Numbered from the stretch's first letter, positions 1-9,395 are shown. The stretch is DNA of 64,000 nucleotides from Debaryomyces hansenii CBS767 (GCF_000006445.2 NC_006049.2:1426001-1490000), one strand, 5' to 3'. Program-made: numbers and translations. The notes: generated by a model not told the origin, from the sequence alone.

Positions 1-816
1 ATTCTCTTTATGTTTATTTAAATGTTTAAGCGGTATCATATCGTTTAAACACAAGTCGCATGTCTGATAATTGTATATACATTCATCTGACAAATGCAGC
101 TCCTCAGATATCCTTGTAAGATCTGTATTACAATATTCGCATGGGAATATTTCATGAATGCATTTAGTTTCATTGTCAGAAAGAAATCTTCGTTCTACTG
201 TCATGGTGCAAACTTCGTCACTATCGTAATCATCATCAACATTATCGTTGTCTTCTTCATTGCTCTTCCTTATAAATCTTTTCCCATTACACTGAACACC
301 TGTATAACCACAGTCCGATATTACATGATGTTCTAACTCCCAGCGACATCCAGTCCATTTGCAGCCTCTTTCATGATTCAAACAGTACACTTGAAGGTCA
401 TCAATTAAATTGGTAACAAGCAAAGGCGTGGGGAATAAGTCGTTCACATTGGATGCATCCAAAGGTGTTCTATCCAATGGACATGACCCTTTCAAGTCAT
501 CGTTAATATTCCCATTGAAAGCTTTAAAGCATTCATAAATGCAGCTTTTACAAAACGTATGCCCGCATATCGTTGTTAGTGGCTCTAAAAAAGGCTGCTG
601 ACAGACTGGACAATTCAAATGTTCCGTAGATGTCTTATATTTAATGTTTCTTAAATCTGGTTTAGCGTTATGATTAATCGAATTGAATGAAGTTGCGTAG
701 TCTGTAATTTTAATTTCATCATCATAGCGACAATAAATGCTTTCTGTGTTAGTTAATGAAACGTTCTCTAGCATTTCATCAATACCATTTATCAGATCTT
801 TAACATCGTCTGACAT
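1..816 (-). CDS. RING finger / TRAF-type zinc finger protein (partial, C-terminus off window)
   Basis: The reading frame opens at ATG 816 (minus strand) and stays open for 272 codons to the window edge, so the C-terminus is missing. Residues about 68-115 form a C3HC4 RING finger: CPVC, then CGHTFCKSC, then CPLD. A Cys/His-rich stretch follows (CLNHERGCKWTGC, HHVISDCG, later CEYC, CDLC) with the spacing of TRAF-type zinc fingers. An acidic NEEDNDNVDDD segment interrupts these fingers. RING plus TRAF fingers suggests an E3 ubiquitin ligase, but the substrate is unknown. I know of no obvious S. cerevisiae orthologue. The domain call is strong; the function is inferred. Confidence 0.8.
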   Translation of the reverse strand, partial: MSDDVKDLINGIDEMLENVSLTNTESIYCRYDDEIKITDYATSFNSINHNAKPDLRNIKYKTSTEHLNCPVCQQPFLEPLTTICGHTFCKSCIYECFKAFNGNINDDLKGSCPLDRTPLDASNVNDLFPTPLLVTNLIDDLQVYCLNHERGCKWTGCRWELEHHVISDCGYTGVQCNGKRFIRKSNEEDNDNVDDDYDSDEVCTMTVERRFLSDNETKCIHEIFPCEYCNTDLTRISEELHLSDECIYNYQTCDLCLNDMIPLKHLNKHKEN

Positions 817-1093
817 TATACAATCTCCATCAGCTAAGTCATAAGTTTCCTGACAAGATGAATGTTGATCATTCTACTCTATCATACGCTAAAATTTGGA
901 GTCCTGACCTCGGTATATCGGTTGTCGCACGGAAGCCTTAGGGTTTCTTGTGATGATTAGGTATAATGTATTCTAAAAAATTGCTAACAGAAACCTAGAA
1001 GAATATTGTTCAAGAAAATGGGTTCTATATTGCTAGAAATAAAATATTCCATCTTGTATTCGTGGTATTCAATAATCAGACTAAAGATATACT

Positions 1094-1099
1094 AAAAAA
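1094..1099 (-). terminator. Pol III terminator of tRNA-Gln
   Basis: A run of six T on the minus strand begins nine bases after the discriminator base of the tRNA-Gln gene, the usual RNA polymerase III stop signal. Confidence 0.7.
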
Positions 1100-1107
1100 T
1101 TAGATAT

Positions 1108-1179
1108 AGGTCGTACCCGGATTCGAACTGGGGTTGTCCGGATCAAAACCGAAAGTGATAACCACTACACTATACAACC
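1108..1179 (-). tRNA. tRNA-Gln (anticodon TTG)
   Basis: The 72-nt minus-strand sequence folds as a cloverleaf. The acceptor GGTTGTA pairs with TACGACC with one T-G wobble, and the discriminator is T. The anticodon loop TTTTGAT sits between TTCGG and CCGGA and gives anticodon TTG, which reads CAA. The body is very close to S. cerevisiae tRNA-Gln(UUG) as I remember it. The gene has no intron. One oddity is an A-C mismatch in the T-stem (CCCAG against CCGGG), where the yeast gene has a G-C pair. Confidence 0.93.
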
Positions 1180-1235
1180 GATTTATTTCATCCAAATGAA
1201 TGGATATATCCAGTGATTTCTGAAGCTTCTAAAAC

Positions 1236-2999
1236 CTAAAAAAATGGTGCAGCAGCTCCATCGCCTCGTAAGTCTGAACCAGCTGCATATATTAACTGAC
1301 CATCTTTAGAAATATCCTTGATTATTTGAGCACGTCCAAACATTTTTCTGTCATGCCCAGTAACTACCTTTGTAGTATGTCCCAATTTTGATAATTCTTC
1401 AACAACATTTGGATCAATTCCATCTTCTAATGCAACTTCAGTCACAGCAGTTGATACTGGTCCATCACTGCCTTTACCTCTATCTGAATCCATTCTATCC
1501 TTTGTAGCATTGAGACAAAACCTTGGCAGATCAATCAGCTGTTGAGGGGTAAAACCAAAGACACATAAATTCAAGACATGTTGCACTTGACCGACTGGTT
1601 GCATGTAACCACCCATGTTACCGAATGCTGCAAATAATGAATCATCTTTTGAATTTGTAATTAATGAAGGGATGATTGTATGGTAAGGTCTCTTACCTCC
1701 TTCAAAACAATTTTTAAGATCAGGTGTTAAGTTGAAATTAGCACCTCTGTTGTGTAAACAAAATCCGTAATCTGGAACAGCGATACCAGAACCAAAATCA
1801 TCATATACAGAATTGATAAATGAGCAAGCGTCTCCATTCGAATCAGTAACTGCAAGGTATACAGTGTCGGATTTATATCTGGGGTTTGGTACTCCGTGCT
1901 CGATAACACTACTATCTAATATTTTATCCATGCTGAATAATTCAGCTCTTTTTTTCAAGTAGGATTCACTTAAGAGGTCATCAAGTGGGATTTTTGAAAA
2001 TTCAGGATCTGTAACATATTCATCCGAATCATAAAATGCAATCTTCGATGCCTCAATTAAAACATGGAGGTACTCTGCTGAGTTATGTTTCAATTTATAC
2101 AAATCAATCTTGCCACTTTTATGAAGCTGCTGAATAATTCCTAACGACAATAATGCAACCAAACCCTGGCCGTTAGGTGGAATCTCCCATACTTTGTAAT
2201 CTTCGAATTTAGTATTAATTGGGTCTACAACAGTCGATGTATGGGTCGCTAAATCTTTCAAATCTAATTTATGATCTCTAGACGATGTTTCTCTGATAAT
2301 TGCTTCCGCTACTGGACCTTGGTAGAAACCTTCCTTTCCACCTTTAGCAATAGCTCTAAATGCCTTAGCAAGCGGTTTATTAGTAACGAAGTCTCCTTCA
2401 TTTGGGGCTGCATTACCAAAAAGGAACATGTTTTCAATTAGTTTGGGGTCAGGATTTTGTTTTTTAAGCTTATCCTCGGCACTTTTCCATAATAGACATG
2501 CTATCTCACACACCGGGAATCCATCTTCGGCTAGCGAAATTGCTGGTTCCAAAATCTCTTCGAGAGTTACATTTTTAGACCCCCACTTTTCATAAGAATC
2601 CACCCACCCGGCCACTGCCCCGGGAACATTTACCGTCAATACAGACTCAGGAGGAATTCTTTTCATTGGCTGACCATTATTGTAGCGATCACAGATATTT
2701 TGAATGGTCAAGTTTTTGGCTGACCTCCCAGTACCATTCATGCCATGGACTTCCTTAGTCTCACGCTTGTAGTATAACGAAAAGCAATCACCTCCAATAC
2801 CAGTGGAGCCTGGCTCAACAACACACAATGCTGCAGAAACAGCAATTGCTGCATCAACACAATTGCCTCCTTTAGACAATATTTTAATACCTGCGTGATT
2901 GGCCAATGCTTGGGACGAGACAACCATCCCCTTGGTAGAGTACACGGTTGACCTCCGTGAATTGAACTTGATAAAATCCGTTACTAAACTTTCTTTCAT
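1236..2999 (-). CDS. Gamma-glutamyltransferase-like Ntn hydrolase, bacterial (YwrD) type
   Basis: The 587-residue protein belongs to the gamma-glutamyltranspeptidase family, which hydrolyses or transfers the gamma-glutamyl group of glutathione and related amides. The N-terminal SQALANHAG and GGNCVDAAIAVSAAL motifs and GSTGIGGDCF are typical of the large subunit. The probable self-cleavage nucleophile is Thr379 (SDTVYLAV), followed by DDFGSGI and GNMGGYMQPVGQVQH of the small subunit. No signal peptide or membrane segment is visible, so the enzyme is probably cytosolic, unlike the membrane-anchored vacuolar Ecm38. The overall pattern is closer to bacterial YwrD-type proteins than to Ecm38. Horizontal origin is possible but unproven. 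It is divergent from NSE3. Confidence 0.88.
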   Translation of the reverse strand: MKESLVTDFIKFNSRRSTVYSTKGMVVSSQALANHAGIKILSKGGNCVDAAIAVSAALCVVEPGSTGIGGDCFSLYYKRETKEVHGMNGTGRSAKNLTIQNICDRYNNGQPMKRIPPESVLTVNVPGAVAGWVDSYEKWGSKNVTLEEILEPAISLAEDGFPVCEIACLLWKSAEDKLKKQNPDPKLIENMFLFGNAAPNEGDFVTNKPLAKAFRAIAKGGKEGFYQGPVAEAIIRETSSRDHKLDLKDLATHTSTVVDPINTKFEDYKVWEIPPNGQGLVALLSLGIIQQLHKSGKIDLYKLKHNSAEYLHVLIEASKIAFYDSDEYVTDPEFSKIPLDDLLSESYLKKRAELFSMDKILDSSVIEHGVPNPRYKSDTVYLAVTDSNGDACSFINSVYDDFGSGIAVPDYGFCLHNRGANFNLTPDLKNCFEGGKRPYHTIIPSLITNSKDDSLFAAFGNMGGYMQPVGQVQHVLNLCVFGFTPQQLIDLPRFCLNATKDRMDSDRGKGSDGPVSTAVTEVALEDGIDPNVVEELSKLGHTTKVVTGHDRKMFGRAQIIKDISKDGQLIYAAGSDLRGDGAAAPFF

Positions 3000-3305
3000 T
3001 CCCTACTTCACAGATATCTATAAGCTTTTAGAAATTTCCAATAGTAATTATTCTTAGAAAATTTTCATTCCTTAATTTGTGGGGGTATTTATACAAATAA
3101 AATGAATTGTGAATTGTGGAGGTTCTTCACCTGTGTATGATTCATCCAACCACTTATGCCGTATTGTGAAGACCATGGATTGTATATAATCCCGAGGATG
3201 CATACTAAACAATAACACTTATGTAAACATTTGAGGTAGGTGAAATTTTATGAGAATAAAAATTATACTTGTCTAGCGTGCTAAAAAGCGAATCAACATG
3301 ATAAG
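3000..3305. other. Intergenic: divergent promoter of GGT-like gene and NSE3
   Basis: About 300 bases of AT-rich DNA separate the two divergent starts. I see no RNA gene, repeat or recognisable binding site. Confidence 0.5.
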
Positions 3306-4295
3306 ATGCCTAAACGAACGATATCACAAGCAGAATTAGAAGAATCAGGAGTCTTCGAGTCAGATTCAGAAGAATCGGAATATGAACCTACGAGACATTA
3401 TGATAATGAATTTCAAGACGTTGAGAATCAAGTGATACGGTATGTCATGAGCAGAGAATTGAAAAGTCAGATTATTAGAAGAGAACACATCACACAACTA
3501 TATTCGAACCGTCGAATTAACTACGATGCATTGATTACCAGGGTGAAACTTACTTTAAAGGAAGTGTACGGGCTTACACTAGTAGTTGTGCCACCAAAAA
3601 GAGGAGACAAGAAGAATAAGTCAAGCCATAGTAATGGGAAACAGCAATTGATGTTGACGAATTGTTTGAGTCCTGAAGGTCGCATCGTGCTACAGGAAAT
3701 TTGGCTTACGGATAGTGAAGCTGGAATACCCAACAACAGAAATAGTGGTGACAATCAATACTTCTTACCCAAATACAATAAGACGTCGAGTTTGGGATCT
3801 AATACTGACATGGTTAAAACAGGGGTGACATTATTAATCATGTCGCTCCTCATAATATCAGAGAATCACATGTCGGAATACGAGTTGGTTAATGGCCTAA
3901 AGCGCTTTGGCCTATCCGACCATCCTAATTTTAAGAACTCGAGTTTCAATGCCAGTTTACCCGACCTCATCAATGAACTCGTCAAAAAGGAGTACTTAGA
4001 TAAAGAAGTACAGAAGGATTCCAATAATGTCGAAAATGTCGACTATAAATTAGGAAGACGTTCTCTAGTCGAGTTTACACCACTCTCAGTGTTTGCATAT
4101 ATCAAGGCCGTTTACGGAGATGACTTCGACATCGATACCGAAAAGAAAGCATTGACAACAATAGAAAAAGCGTATGGTATATCATTAGATGTAGTACCGG
4201 CACCGGCACTTGTACCTGAACAAACCTCTACCCAAGAACTAGATAATCACGATCCGAACCCCGTAAATGAACAAGATGACAGAGACTCATCATGA
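3306..4295 (+). CDS. NSE3: Nse3, MAGE-domain subunit of the SMC5/6 complex
   Basis: The 329-residue protein has an acidic N-terminus (SDSEESEYEP) followed by a MAGE homology (tandem winged-helix) domain from about residue 40 to 280. The best-conserved part is LLIISENHMSEYELVNGL, then LPDLINELVKKEYLDKE and YKLGRRSLVEFTPLSVFAYI. Length is close to S. cerevisiae Nse3 (about 300 residues). Nse3 joins Nse1 and Nse4 in the subcomplex that bridges the Smc5/6 heads and binds DNA during repair and chromosome segregation. The poorly conserved tail is rich in Pro, Asn and Asp. Assignment rests on domain pattern, length and nuclear-type composition. Confidence 0.85.
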   Translation: MPKRTISQAELEESGVFESDSEESEYEPTRHYDNEFQDVENQVIRYVMSRELKSQIIRREHITQLYSNRRINYDALITRVKLTLKEVYGLTLVVVPPKRGDKKNKSSHSNGKQQLMLTNCLSPEGRIVLQEIWLTDSEAGIPNNRNSGDNQYFLPKYNKTSSLGSNTDMVKTGVTLLIMSLLIISENHMSEYELVNGLKRFGLSDHPNFKNSSFNASLPDLINELVKKEYLDKEVQKDSNNVENVDYKLGRRSLVEFTPLSVFAYIKAVYGDDFDIDTEKKALTTIEKAYGISLDVVPAPALVPEQTSTQELDNHDPNPVNEQDDRDSS

Positions 4296-4725
4296 GCCGA
4301 ATACAAATGATTATATGATCGACTGAGACATTCAATTAGACTTGTGGTACTGGTTTACGTAAGTATCCTGAGTCCAGTTGTTGCGGCCATAGACCGTAGT
4401 AGTGCGTCGTTGACACATGCATAGTACGACCATATTTAAACAAACTCAAAAGATTGCATAGGATCATTTTAAAGAGAATTGTATGTAGTATTGGTATATA
4501 AGGTCTATATTTAGGTTCAAGGTTAAGTGGAGACCGATATTTCACAAGATTGTTCTTATTGCCCAACTTTATATGAAAGAATATCACACGCATTTTTGAG
4601 TACGATCGTATAATAAAATCGAAAGTTATTCACGACTTGATTTTCAACTATTTACACCTAAATCAATATAATTGTTTTCTTAGAAATAGACAAATCATTT
4701 GATATATTCATAGCGTATATTAATA
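4296..4725. other. Intergenic: NSE3 3' end and NCP1 promoter
   Basis: This 430-base stretch contains no convincing reading frame; the 85-codon minus-strand frame inside it looks random. It holds the sterol-response-like element described separately at 4606-4612. Confidence 0.5.
4606..4612 (+). promoter_or_regulatory. Sterol response element-like site (TCGTATA) upstream of NCP1
   Basis: TCGTATA is the core site of the sterol regulators Upc2 and Ecm22. It lies about 115 bases before the NCP1 start and overlaps a 10-bp palindrome, TACGATCGTA, at 4601-4610. NCP1 supplies electrons to the sterol enzymes Erg11 and Erg1, so the context fits. A 7-bp match alone is weak evidence. Confidence 0.45.
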
Positions 4726-6768
4726 ATGGCTTTAGATACTTTAGATTATTCTGTAATGGTAGCGTTGGCGCTTGCCATTTTGGTATATTTTGGAAAGGAT
4801 AAAATCTGGCCTGGAGACGATGGGACGTCGGCCGGTTTTGTTGCCAATGTATCAGCTGGAGGCCATTCCAGGGATTTGATAGAAACATTGAATAAAAACA
4901 ATAAGAACTGCATTATTTTTTACGGAAGTCAAACAGGAACCGCTGAAGACTACGCGTCCAAGTTGTCTAAGGAATTAGGCTCGAGGTTCGGGTTAAAGTC
5001 GATGACAGTGGACTTTGCGGACTACGATTTTGATAACTTTGCAGAAATTAGTGAAGATGTATTGTGCTTCTTTTTGATGGCTACTTATGGTGAAGGAGAG
5101 CCGACCGACAACGCTATTGAGTTTTTCAATTTCTTAGACAACGAGGCAGATACTCTCTCAACATTACGATTCTCCGTGTTCGGATTAGGTAACTCAACGT
5201 ACGAGTTTTACAATGCCATAGGTAAGAAGGCCAACGAAAGGTTACAAGAGTTAGGAGCAGAAAGATTCAGTGCTTACGGAGAAGGAGACGATGGTTTGGG
5301 CACCATGGATGAAGATTTCTTGAGTTGGAAAGACCTGGTCATTGACTCTTTGAAGAATAATTTAAATTTTGAAGAACACGAAGCCGTCTATCAACCAAGT
5401 TTGAATTTGATTGAATCTGTTCATTCGATCGATGATGCCGTAGTTTCACATGGTGAACCCAATTCCGCATATGTATCTAATTCGGTTGATTTGTCAAAGG
5501 GTCCATTTGATCACGCTCATCCATTTTTATCGAAAGTAGTAAAAACTCAAGAATTATTCAATTCAAAGACAAGGTCTTGTGTTCATGCAGAATTTGATTT
5601 ATCCGGAACTAACTTAAGATATTCGACAGGTGATCACTTAGCCATCTGGCCATCAAACGCAAATGAAAATATTGAAAAATTCTTAGAAGCATTTGATTTA
5701 TATGATAAGACAGATAACGTTTTTGAACTTAAGGCCGCAGATTCAACAGTTGCGATTCCTTTCCATACTCCGATTACGTATGGTGCCGTTGTTAGACATC
5801 ACTTAGAAATTTCTGGTGACGTCTCTAGACAGTTCTTATTATCAATTGCGCAGTTTGCACCAGATGAAGAAACAAAGAAGGAAGCTTTAAGATTAGGTAA
5901 TAGCAAAGAGTTGTTTGCCACGGAGATTCATGAAAAGTGTTACAACATGGCGGACGCTTTATTAAAGATTTCAGATGGAAAACCATGGAATAATGTTCCC
6001 TTTGAATTTATAGTAGAATCCGTTCCACATTTGCAAGCACGTTACTATTCGATTTCTTCGTCGTCTTTGTCCGAAAAAACTGCTATACATGTTACAGCAG
6101 TAGTCGAATCTGAGAAAATAGGGAATCAACTAGTTACAGGGGTCGTCACTAACTTATTAAAGAATATAGAAATTGAACAAAATAATAAAACAGATAAACC
6201 CACTGTTACATACGATTTGAAAGGACCGAGAAACAAATTTTCGAACTATAAGTTGCCTGTACATGTTAGAAGATCAACATTTAAGTTACCTAGCAACCCA
6301 TCAACCCCAATAATTTGTATTGGACCTGGTACTGGTATTGCTCCTTTCAGAGGTTTTATTAGAGAAAAAGTTTCTCAAATTAAAATCAATAATGCCACCA
6401 TCGGTAAAATAATGTTGTTTTATGGTTGTAGGAGTGAAGATGAAGATTACTTATACAAAGATGAATGGCCATCATATGCGCAAGCTTTAGGATCGCAATT
6501 TGAAATGAATGTTGCTTTTTCAAGAAAGGATCCTAAAAACAAAGAGTATGTTCAACACAAGTTATTAGAGAACGCTGAACAGATTAATTCATTATTAAAT
6601 GACGGCGCTTTTATATATGTCTGTGGTGATGCATCTAAAATGGCAAGAGATGTACAGAGTACGTTGACTAAGATCATAGCTAAAGGAAGAAATATTTCTG
6701 ATGAAAAGTCTGCTGAATTAATTAGATCGTTCAAGACTCAGAACAAATTTCAAGAAGATGTATGGTAG
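4726..6768 (+). CDS. NCP1: NADPH-cytochrome P450 reductase
   Basis: The 680-residue diflavin reductase passes electrons from NADPH through FAD and FMN to cytochromes P450 such as Erg11 and to squalene epoxidase. An N-terminal membrane anchor (residues about 9-23) holds it on the ER. The flavodoxin domain starts at FYGSQTGTAEDYA (about 62), with ATYGEGEPTDNA and GLGNSTYEFYN. The FAD-binding RYYSISSSSL motif and the NADPH motifs GPGTGIAPFRGF and FYGCRSEDEDYLY follow, and the protein ends in the expected Trp (DVW). Codon 204 is CTG, at a position that I recall as Ser in S. cerevisiae (WKDSI), which supports CTG-to-Ser decoding. A possible sterol response element lies upstream. Confidence 0.97.
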   Translation: MALDTLDYSVMVALALAILVYFGKDKIWPGDDGTSAGFVANVSAGGHSRDLIETLNKNNKNCIIFYGSQTGTAEDYASKLSKELGSRFGLKSMTVDFADYDFDNFAEISEDVLCFFLMATYGEGEPTDNAIEFFNFLDNEADTLSTLRFSVFGLGNSTYEFYNAIGKKANERLQELGAERFSAYGEGDDGLGTMDEDFLSWKDLVIDSLKNNLNFEEHEAVYQPSLNLIESVHSIDDAVVSHGEPNSAYVSNSVDLSKGPFDHAHPFLSKVVKTQELFNSKTRSCVHAEFDLSGTNLRYSTGDHLAIWPSNANENIEKFLEAFDLYDKTDNVFELKAADSTVAIPFHTPITYGAVVRHHLEISGDVSRQFLLSIAQFAPDEETKKEALRLGNSKELFATEIHEKCYNMADALLKISDGKPWNNVPFEFIVESVPHLQARYYSISSSSLSEKTAIHVTAVVESEKIGNQLVTGVVTNLLKNIEIEQNNKTDKPTVTYDLKGPRNKFSNYKLPVHVRRSTFKLPSNPSTPIICIGPGTGIAPFRGFIREKVSQIKINNATIGKIMLFYGCRSEDEDYLYKDEWPSYAQALGSQFEMNVAFSRKDPKNKEYVQHKLLENAEQINSLLNDGAFIYVCGDASKMARDVQSTLTKIIAKGRNISDEKSAELIRSFKTQNKFQEDVW

Positions 6769-6905
6769 ATTCGTTTTCGGAGATTTTCTACGAAATTTAT
6801 TATATAGAGAAAATATTACAATAAAATTCTATCAAATACGTCTAATTAAATAAAGATAAATATCATATATTAATAAATCGAGCGTAAGTTTAAATTATAT
6901 CACTC

Positions 6906-8039
6906 TTAGGTTCCTAAGTTATTAGTATTATCATGAACCTTGACGCAATGTCTCCAATCTGGATTTGAAGAATTATATATACTTTGCAACTTCTCTTCAG
7001 TATCAAGCCAATGTTTGTATTTTAATTTCGATTTCAAATCTAAATCATATATGTTACAGGTTAACAAAAATTTACCATATCCTTCAATATTGATTAGATT
7101 ATTAATGTTGTTGTGTGAATTATGGATATTATTATACTTGTTATACTTCTCAAATTTAATAAATAGCCCAACATCTCTTAAAGTCATTACCAACGAAAGG
7201 TTCTGCAGGACATCATATATGGAAGTAATATTCTTAATCAAGTCATTCTTATTATTTATTCTTTGATATTCCTTTAATTTCTGAAATACATTATTTGGGT
7301 TATTTAAAAAAATTCGAAATAACTGCTTGACTGGGATTTTATTGGTTTCAGATATTTCTATTAGTAAATCTTGCGGTATGAGCAGGAGTATATCATCTAG
7401 GCCTTGATCAATTGTTTCTTCATACAATAAATCAAGGGGACAAAAATGTCTTTGAAAACCTCTTAACTGATTAAGCAGACAAGTTCGACAATAATTTGAA
7501 GAAATGTTGTCATATAACCATTTCGGTTTTATTTCAAATATAACTGAATCAATATCATTGTTGAATTGCTCTTGTTTCTGTAATTTCTTCTGTTCTTGAC
7601 CTTGCAATTTTTCAGGTACTGTATTCCTATTTACGCCAGCTTCTTGGACGGTAGTATCAGTTCCAATATATAGTTGGCAATTTCTGGATAAGAATTGTTT
7701 ACAATAATCACCATCTAGTATATTTGGCAATAACAATCCATACCTTTCTTTTACCATTAATTTATTCCCTTCATTATTCAATTGGTTAACAAAATCAGTT
7801 GTCAACACTACTAACTGAATATCAATGATTTGATGAGGAAATAATGGTTTGCATTTCAATTCGATAAAATCGTATAGTTCGCAAGTAGAGATGTATTGTT
7901 CATCTTCCTTCAATAATCTGACTCTTAATAGTTTATGCCTTAAATAATCATTGCTACCAGTATACTTGAACAATATATTAGCATTGCCTTTTGCAAAGTA
8001 TGTCCACTCTCCTGGTGTGGTTATCTTATAAATTTCCAT
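6906..8039 (-). CDS. IPK1: Inositol-pentakisphosphate 2-kinase
   Basis: The 377-residue protein matches Ipk1, which phosphorylates inositol pentakisphosphate to IP6, a cofactor for nuclear mRNA export through Gle1 and Dbp5. The N-lobe signature W-T-Y-FAKGNANILF occurs near residue 12-24 and is followed by LRHKLLRVRL. The central motif EIKPKWLYD and the downstream CRTC and FCPLDL motifs are the conserved substrate-binding features of the family. A Gln/Lys-rich insert (QGQEQKKLQKQEQ) separates the N-terminal part from EIKPKW. The C-terminal third is Asn-rich. Length is a little above S. cerevisiae Ipk1 (281 residues). The gene converges on NCP1. Confidence 0.88.
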   Translation of the reverse strand: MEIYKITTPGEWTYFAKGNANILFKYTGSNDYLRHKLLRVRLLKEDEQYISTCELYDFIELKCKPLFPHQIIDIQLVVLTTDFVNQLNNEGNKLMVKERYGLLLPNILDGDYCKQFLSRNCQLYIGTDTTVQEAGVNRNTVPEKLQGQEQKKLQKQEQFNNDIDSVIFEIKPKWLYDNISSNYCRTCLLNQLRGFQRHFCPLDLLYEETIDQGLDDILLLIPQDLLIEISETNKIPVKQLFRIFLNNPNNVFQKLKEYQRINNKNDLIKNITSIYDVLQNLSLVMTLRDVGLFIKFEKYNKYNNIHNSHNNINNLINIEGYGKFLLTCNIYDLDLKSKLKYKHWLDTEEKLQSIYNSSNPDWRHCVKVHDNTNNLGT

Positions 8040-8408
8040 TCTAATTTAGTCATAAATATCTCGCAACGGCTTGTGGTAAATATTTGGTTGTGTAATTGAG
8101 TTGTAATAAATTCAAGGAGGCGAATTGAAATAATCTAAAATAAATAATGAATAACAGAAGTCGAATTGAAATAGCCAGGGTTATATTAATGCAGAAATTA
8201 ATCAATAAGTGTTTCTTTCATGTACTTTCTCGTCGATAAAAGTTGGTGTGCTATTTTCCTTGTTTTCTAAAGAATTTTTTCAAATAGAATCAAAGAGCTC
8301 AATTTTGTAATTTTTATTTTTTAGAATTTTATAGATCAAATTAATTAATTATTGAGAGATATATACGAGTAAATGACAATTCACCACTAAACAAATGGCC
8401 TAAATTCC
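8040..8408. other. Intergenic: IPK1 promoter and AIM24 3' region
   Basis: The stretch is very AT-rich, with T-runs and A-runs. I see no gene or specific motif. Confidence 0.5.
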
Positions 8409-9395
8409 TTAGTTTCTCAAAATATCATTAATTTCTTTCTTAGTGAAATTTTTGCGGTTCGTAAGATGGACATTATTATCAAGAAGCAATCTTCCAGGAC
8501 CAGTAATTTTGAAATAAATTGGCTTATTGTAGAACTTATTGATAACGTTATAAATAATAAGCTTTTTAAAAGAATGGTAGTAGCTTCTTAAGATCTTCAT
8601 TTGGTTAATAATTCCAAGGGAAATAATTATTCTTGAGTATCGGGAGCTGATGAATGATTTAAAACTATTGATGTAAGAATTGAAAATAGTAGGTAACTGA
8701 AAATTCCTGGAAAATTTTAATGGTTCAGTCCAAGGGCGGTTAAGAGTTGAATAGCTAATTGATGAGTTAGAAGCAACTAAGCTATTTGGATTTATTAAAA
8801 TCTGTTCATTAGGACTTAATGTGATATCAAATAGTTGCTCTTCTCCATTCACTATAATTATTCCTTTTCCATCGGTTTGAAAACTATTACACCTTTCAAG
8901 AAGTTCTATCGGCTTTAATTGTAGATTAAACCCGGTCCATGCAATAATACTCTTATCATTCAAAATAGTCCATTTGTCCTCTATGCTGTTTACTTCAATT
9001 ATTGAATAATTATTCATGCCCCCATTAATTAATAACGATACAGATGAATTAGACGTTAATTCTTGATATTCGGTTTTATGTAATATTTGGGGAACACTTG
9101 ATAGCTTCTTCAAATCTCCATTTATCCCTATGATAGTACCATTCCTAATGCTCAATTTCGATGATTGAGGCAATGTAATATTAAGCAAGTCACTGGGATT
9201 TCCTAATGGCTTGAATGACGGTAATTCTATAAATGGCCCATTGCCAGTAACTTTTGGTAAATTATCATTTGATAGTTCTTTGGATATATCCTGACTGGAA
9301 TTAAGTTTGAATTTAGAAAGTATACTTATAGAACGTAATCCAATCGCCCTCCTCAATGACCTATTCGTTGCTCTACTACTCTTGACCGGGATCAT
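8409..9395 (-). CDS. AIM24: Aim24-like mitochondrial inner-membrane protein
   Basis: The 328-residue protein begins with an Arg/Ser-rich, acid-free leader (MIPVKSSRATNRSLRRAIG) typical of a mitochondrial presequence. The middle part, from about residue 60, has the AIM24/TRAP-like beta-sandwich pattern: LLNITLPQSSKLSIRNGTIIG, then SIIAWTGFNLQL and DGKGIIIVNG. S. cerevisiae Aim24 is an inner-membrane protein that supports MICOS integrity and respiratory growth. The C-terminal region (FKSFISSRYSRIIISLGI) may be membrane-associated, and it ends with GPGRLLLDNN. The protein is shorter than the yeast one (394 residues). It lies in a minus-strand run with MKT1, MSN5 and RPF1. Confidence 0.8.
   Translation of the reverse strand: MIPVKSSRATNRSLRRAIGLRSISILSKFKLNSSQDISKELSNDNLPKVTGNGPFIELPSFKPLGNPSDLLNITLPQSSKLSIRNGTIIGINGDLKKLSSVPQILHKTEYQELTSNSSVSLLINGGMNNYSIIEVNSIEDKWTILNDKSIIAWTGFNLQLKPIELLERCNSFQTDGKGIIIVNGEEQLFDITLSPNEQILINPNSLVASNSSISYSTLNRPWTEPLKFSRNFQLPTIFNSYINSFKSFISSRYSRIIISLGIINQMKILRSYYHSFKKLIIYNVINKFYNKPIYFKITGPGRLLLDNNVHLTNRKNFTKKEINDILRN

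Noticed and set aside
4336..4593. 85-codon minus-strand frame
   Set aside because: No recognisable features; it lies in the NCP1 promoter.
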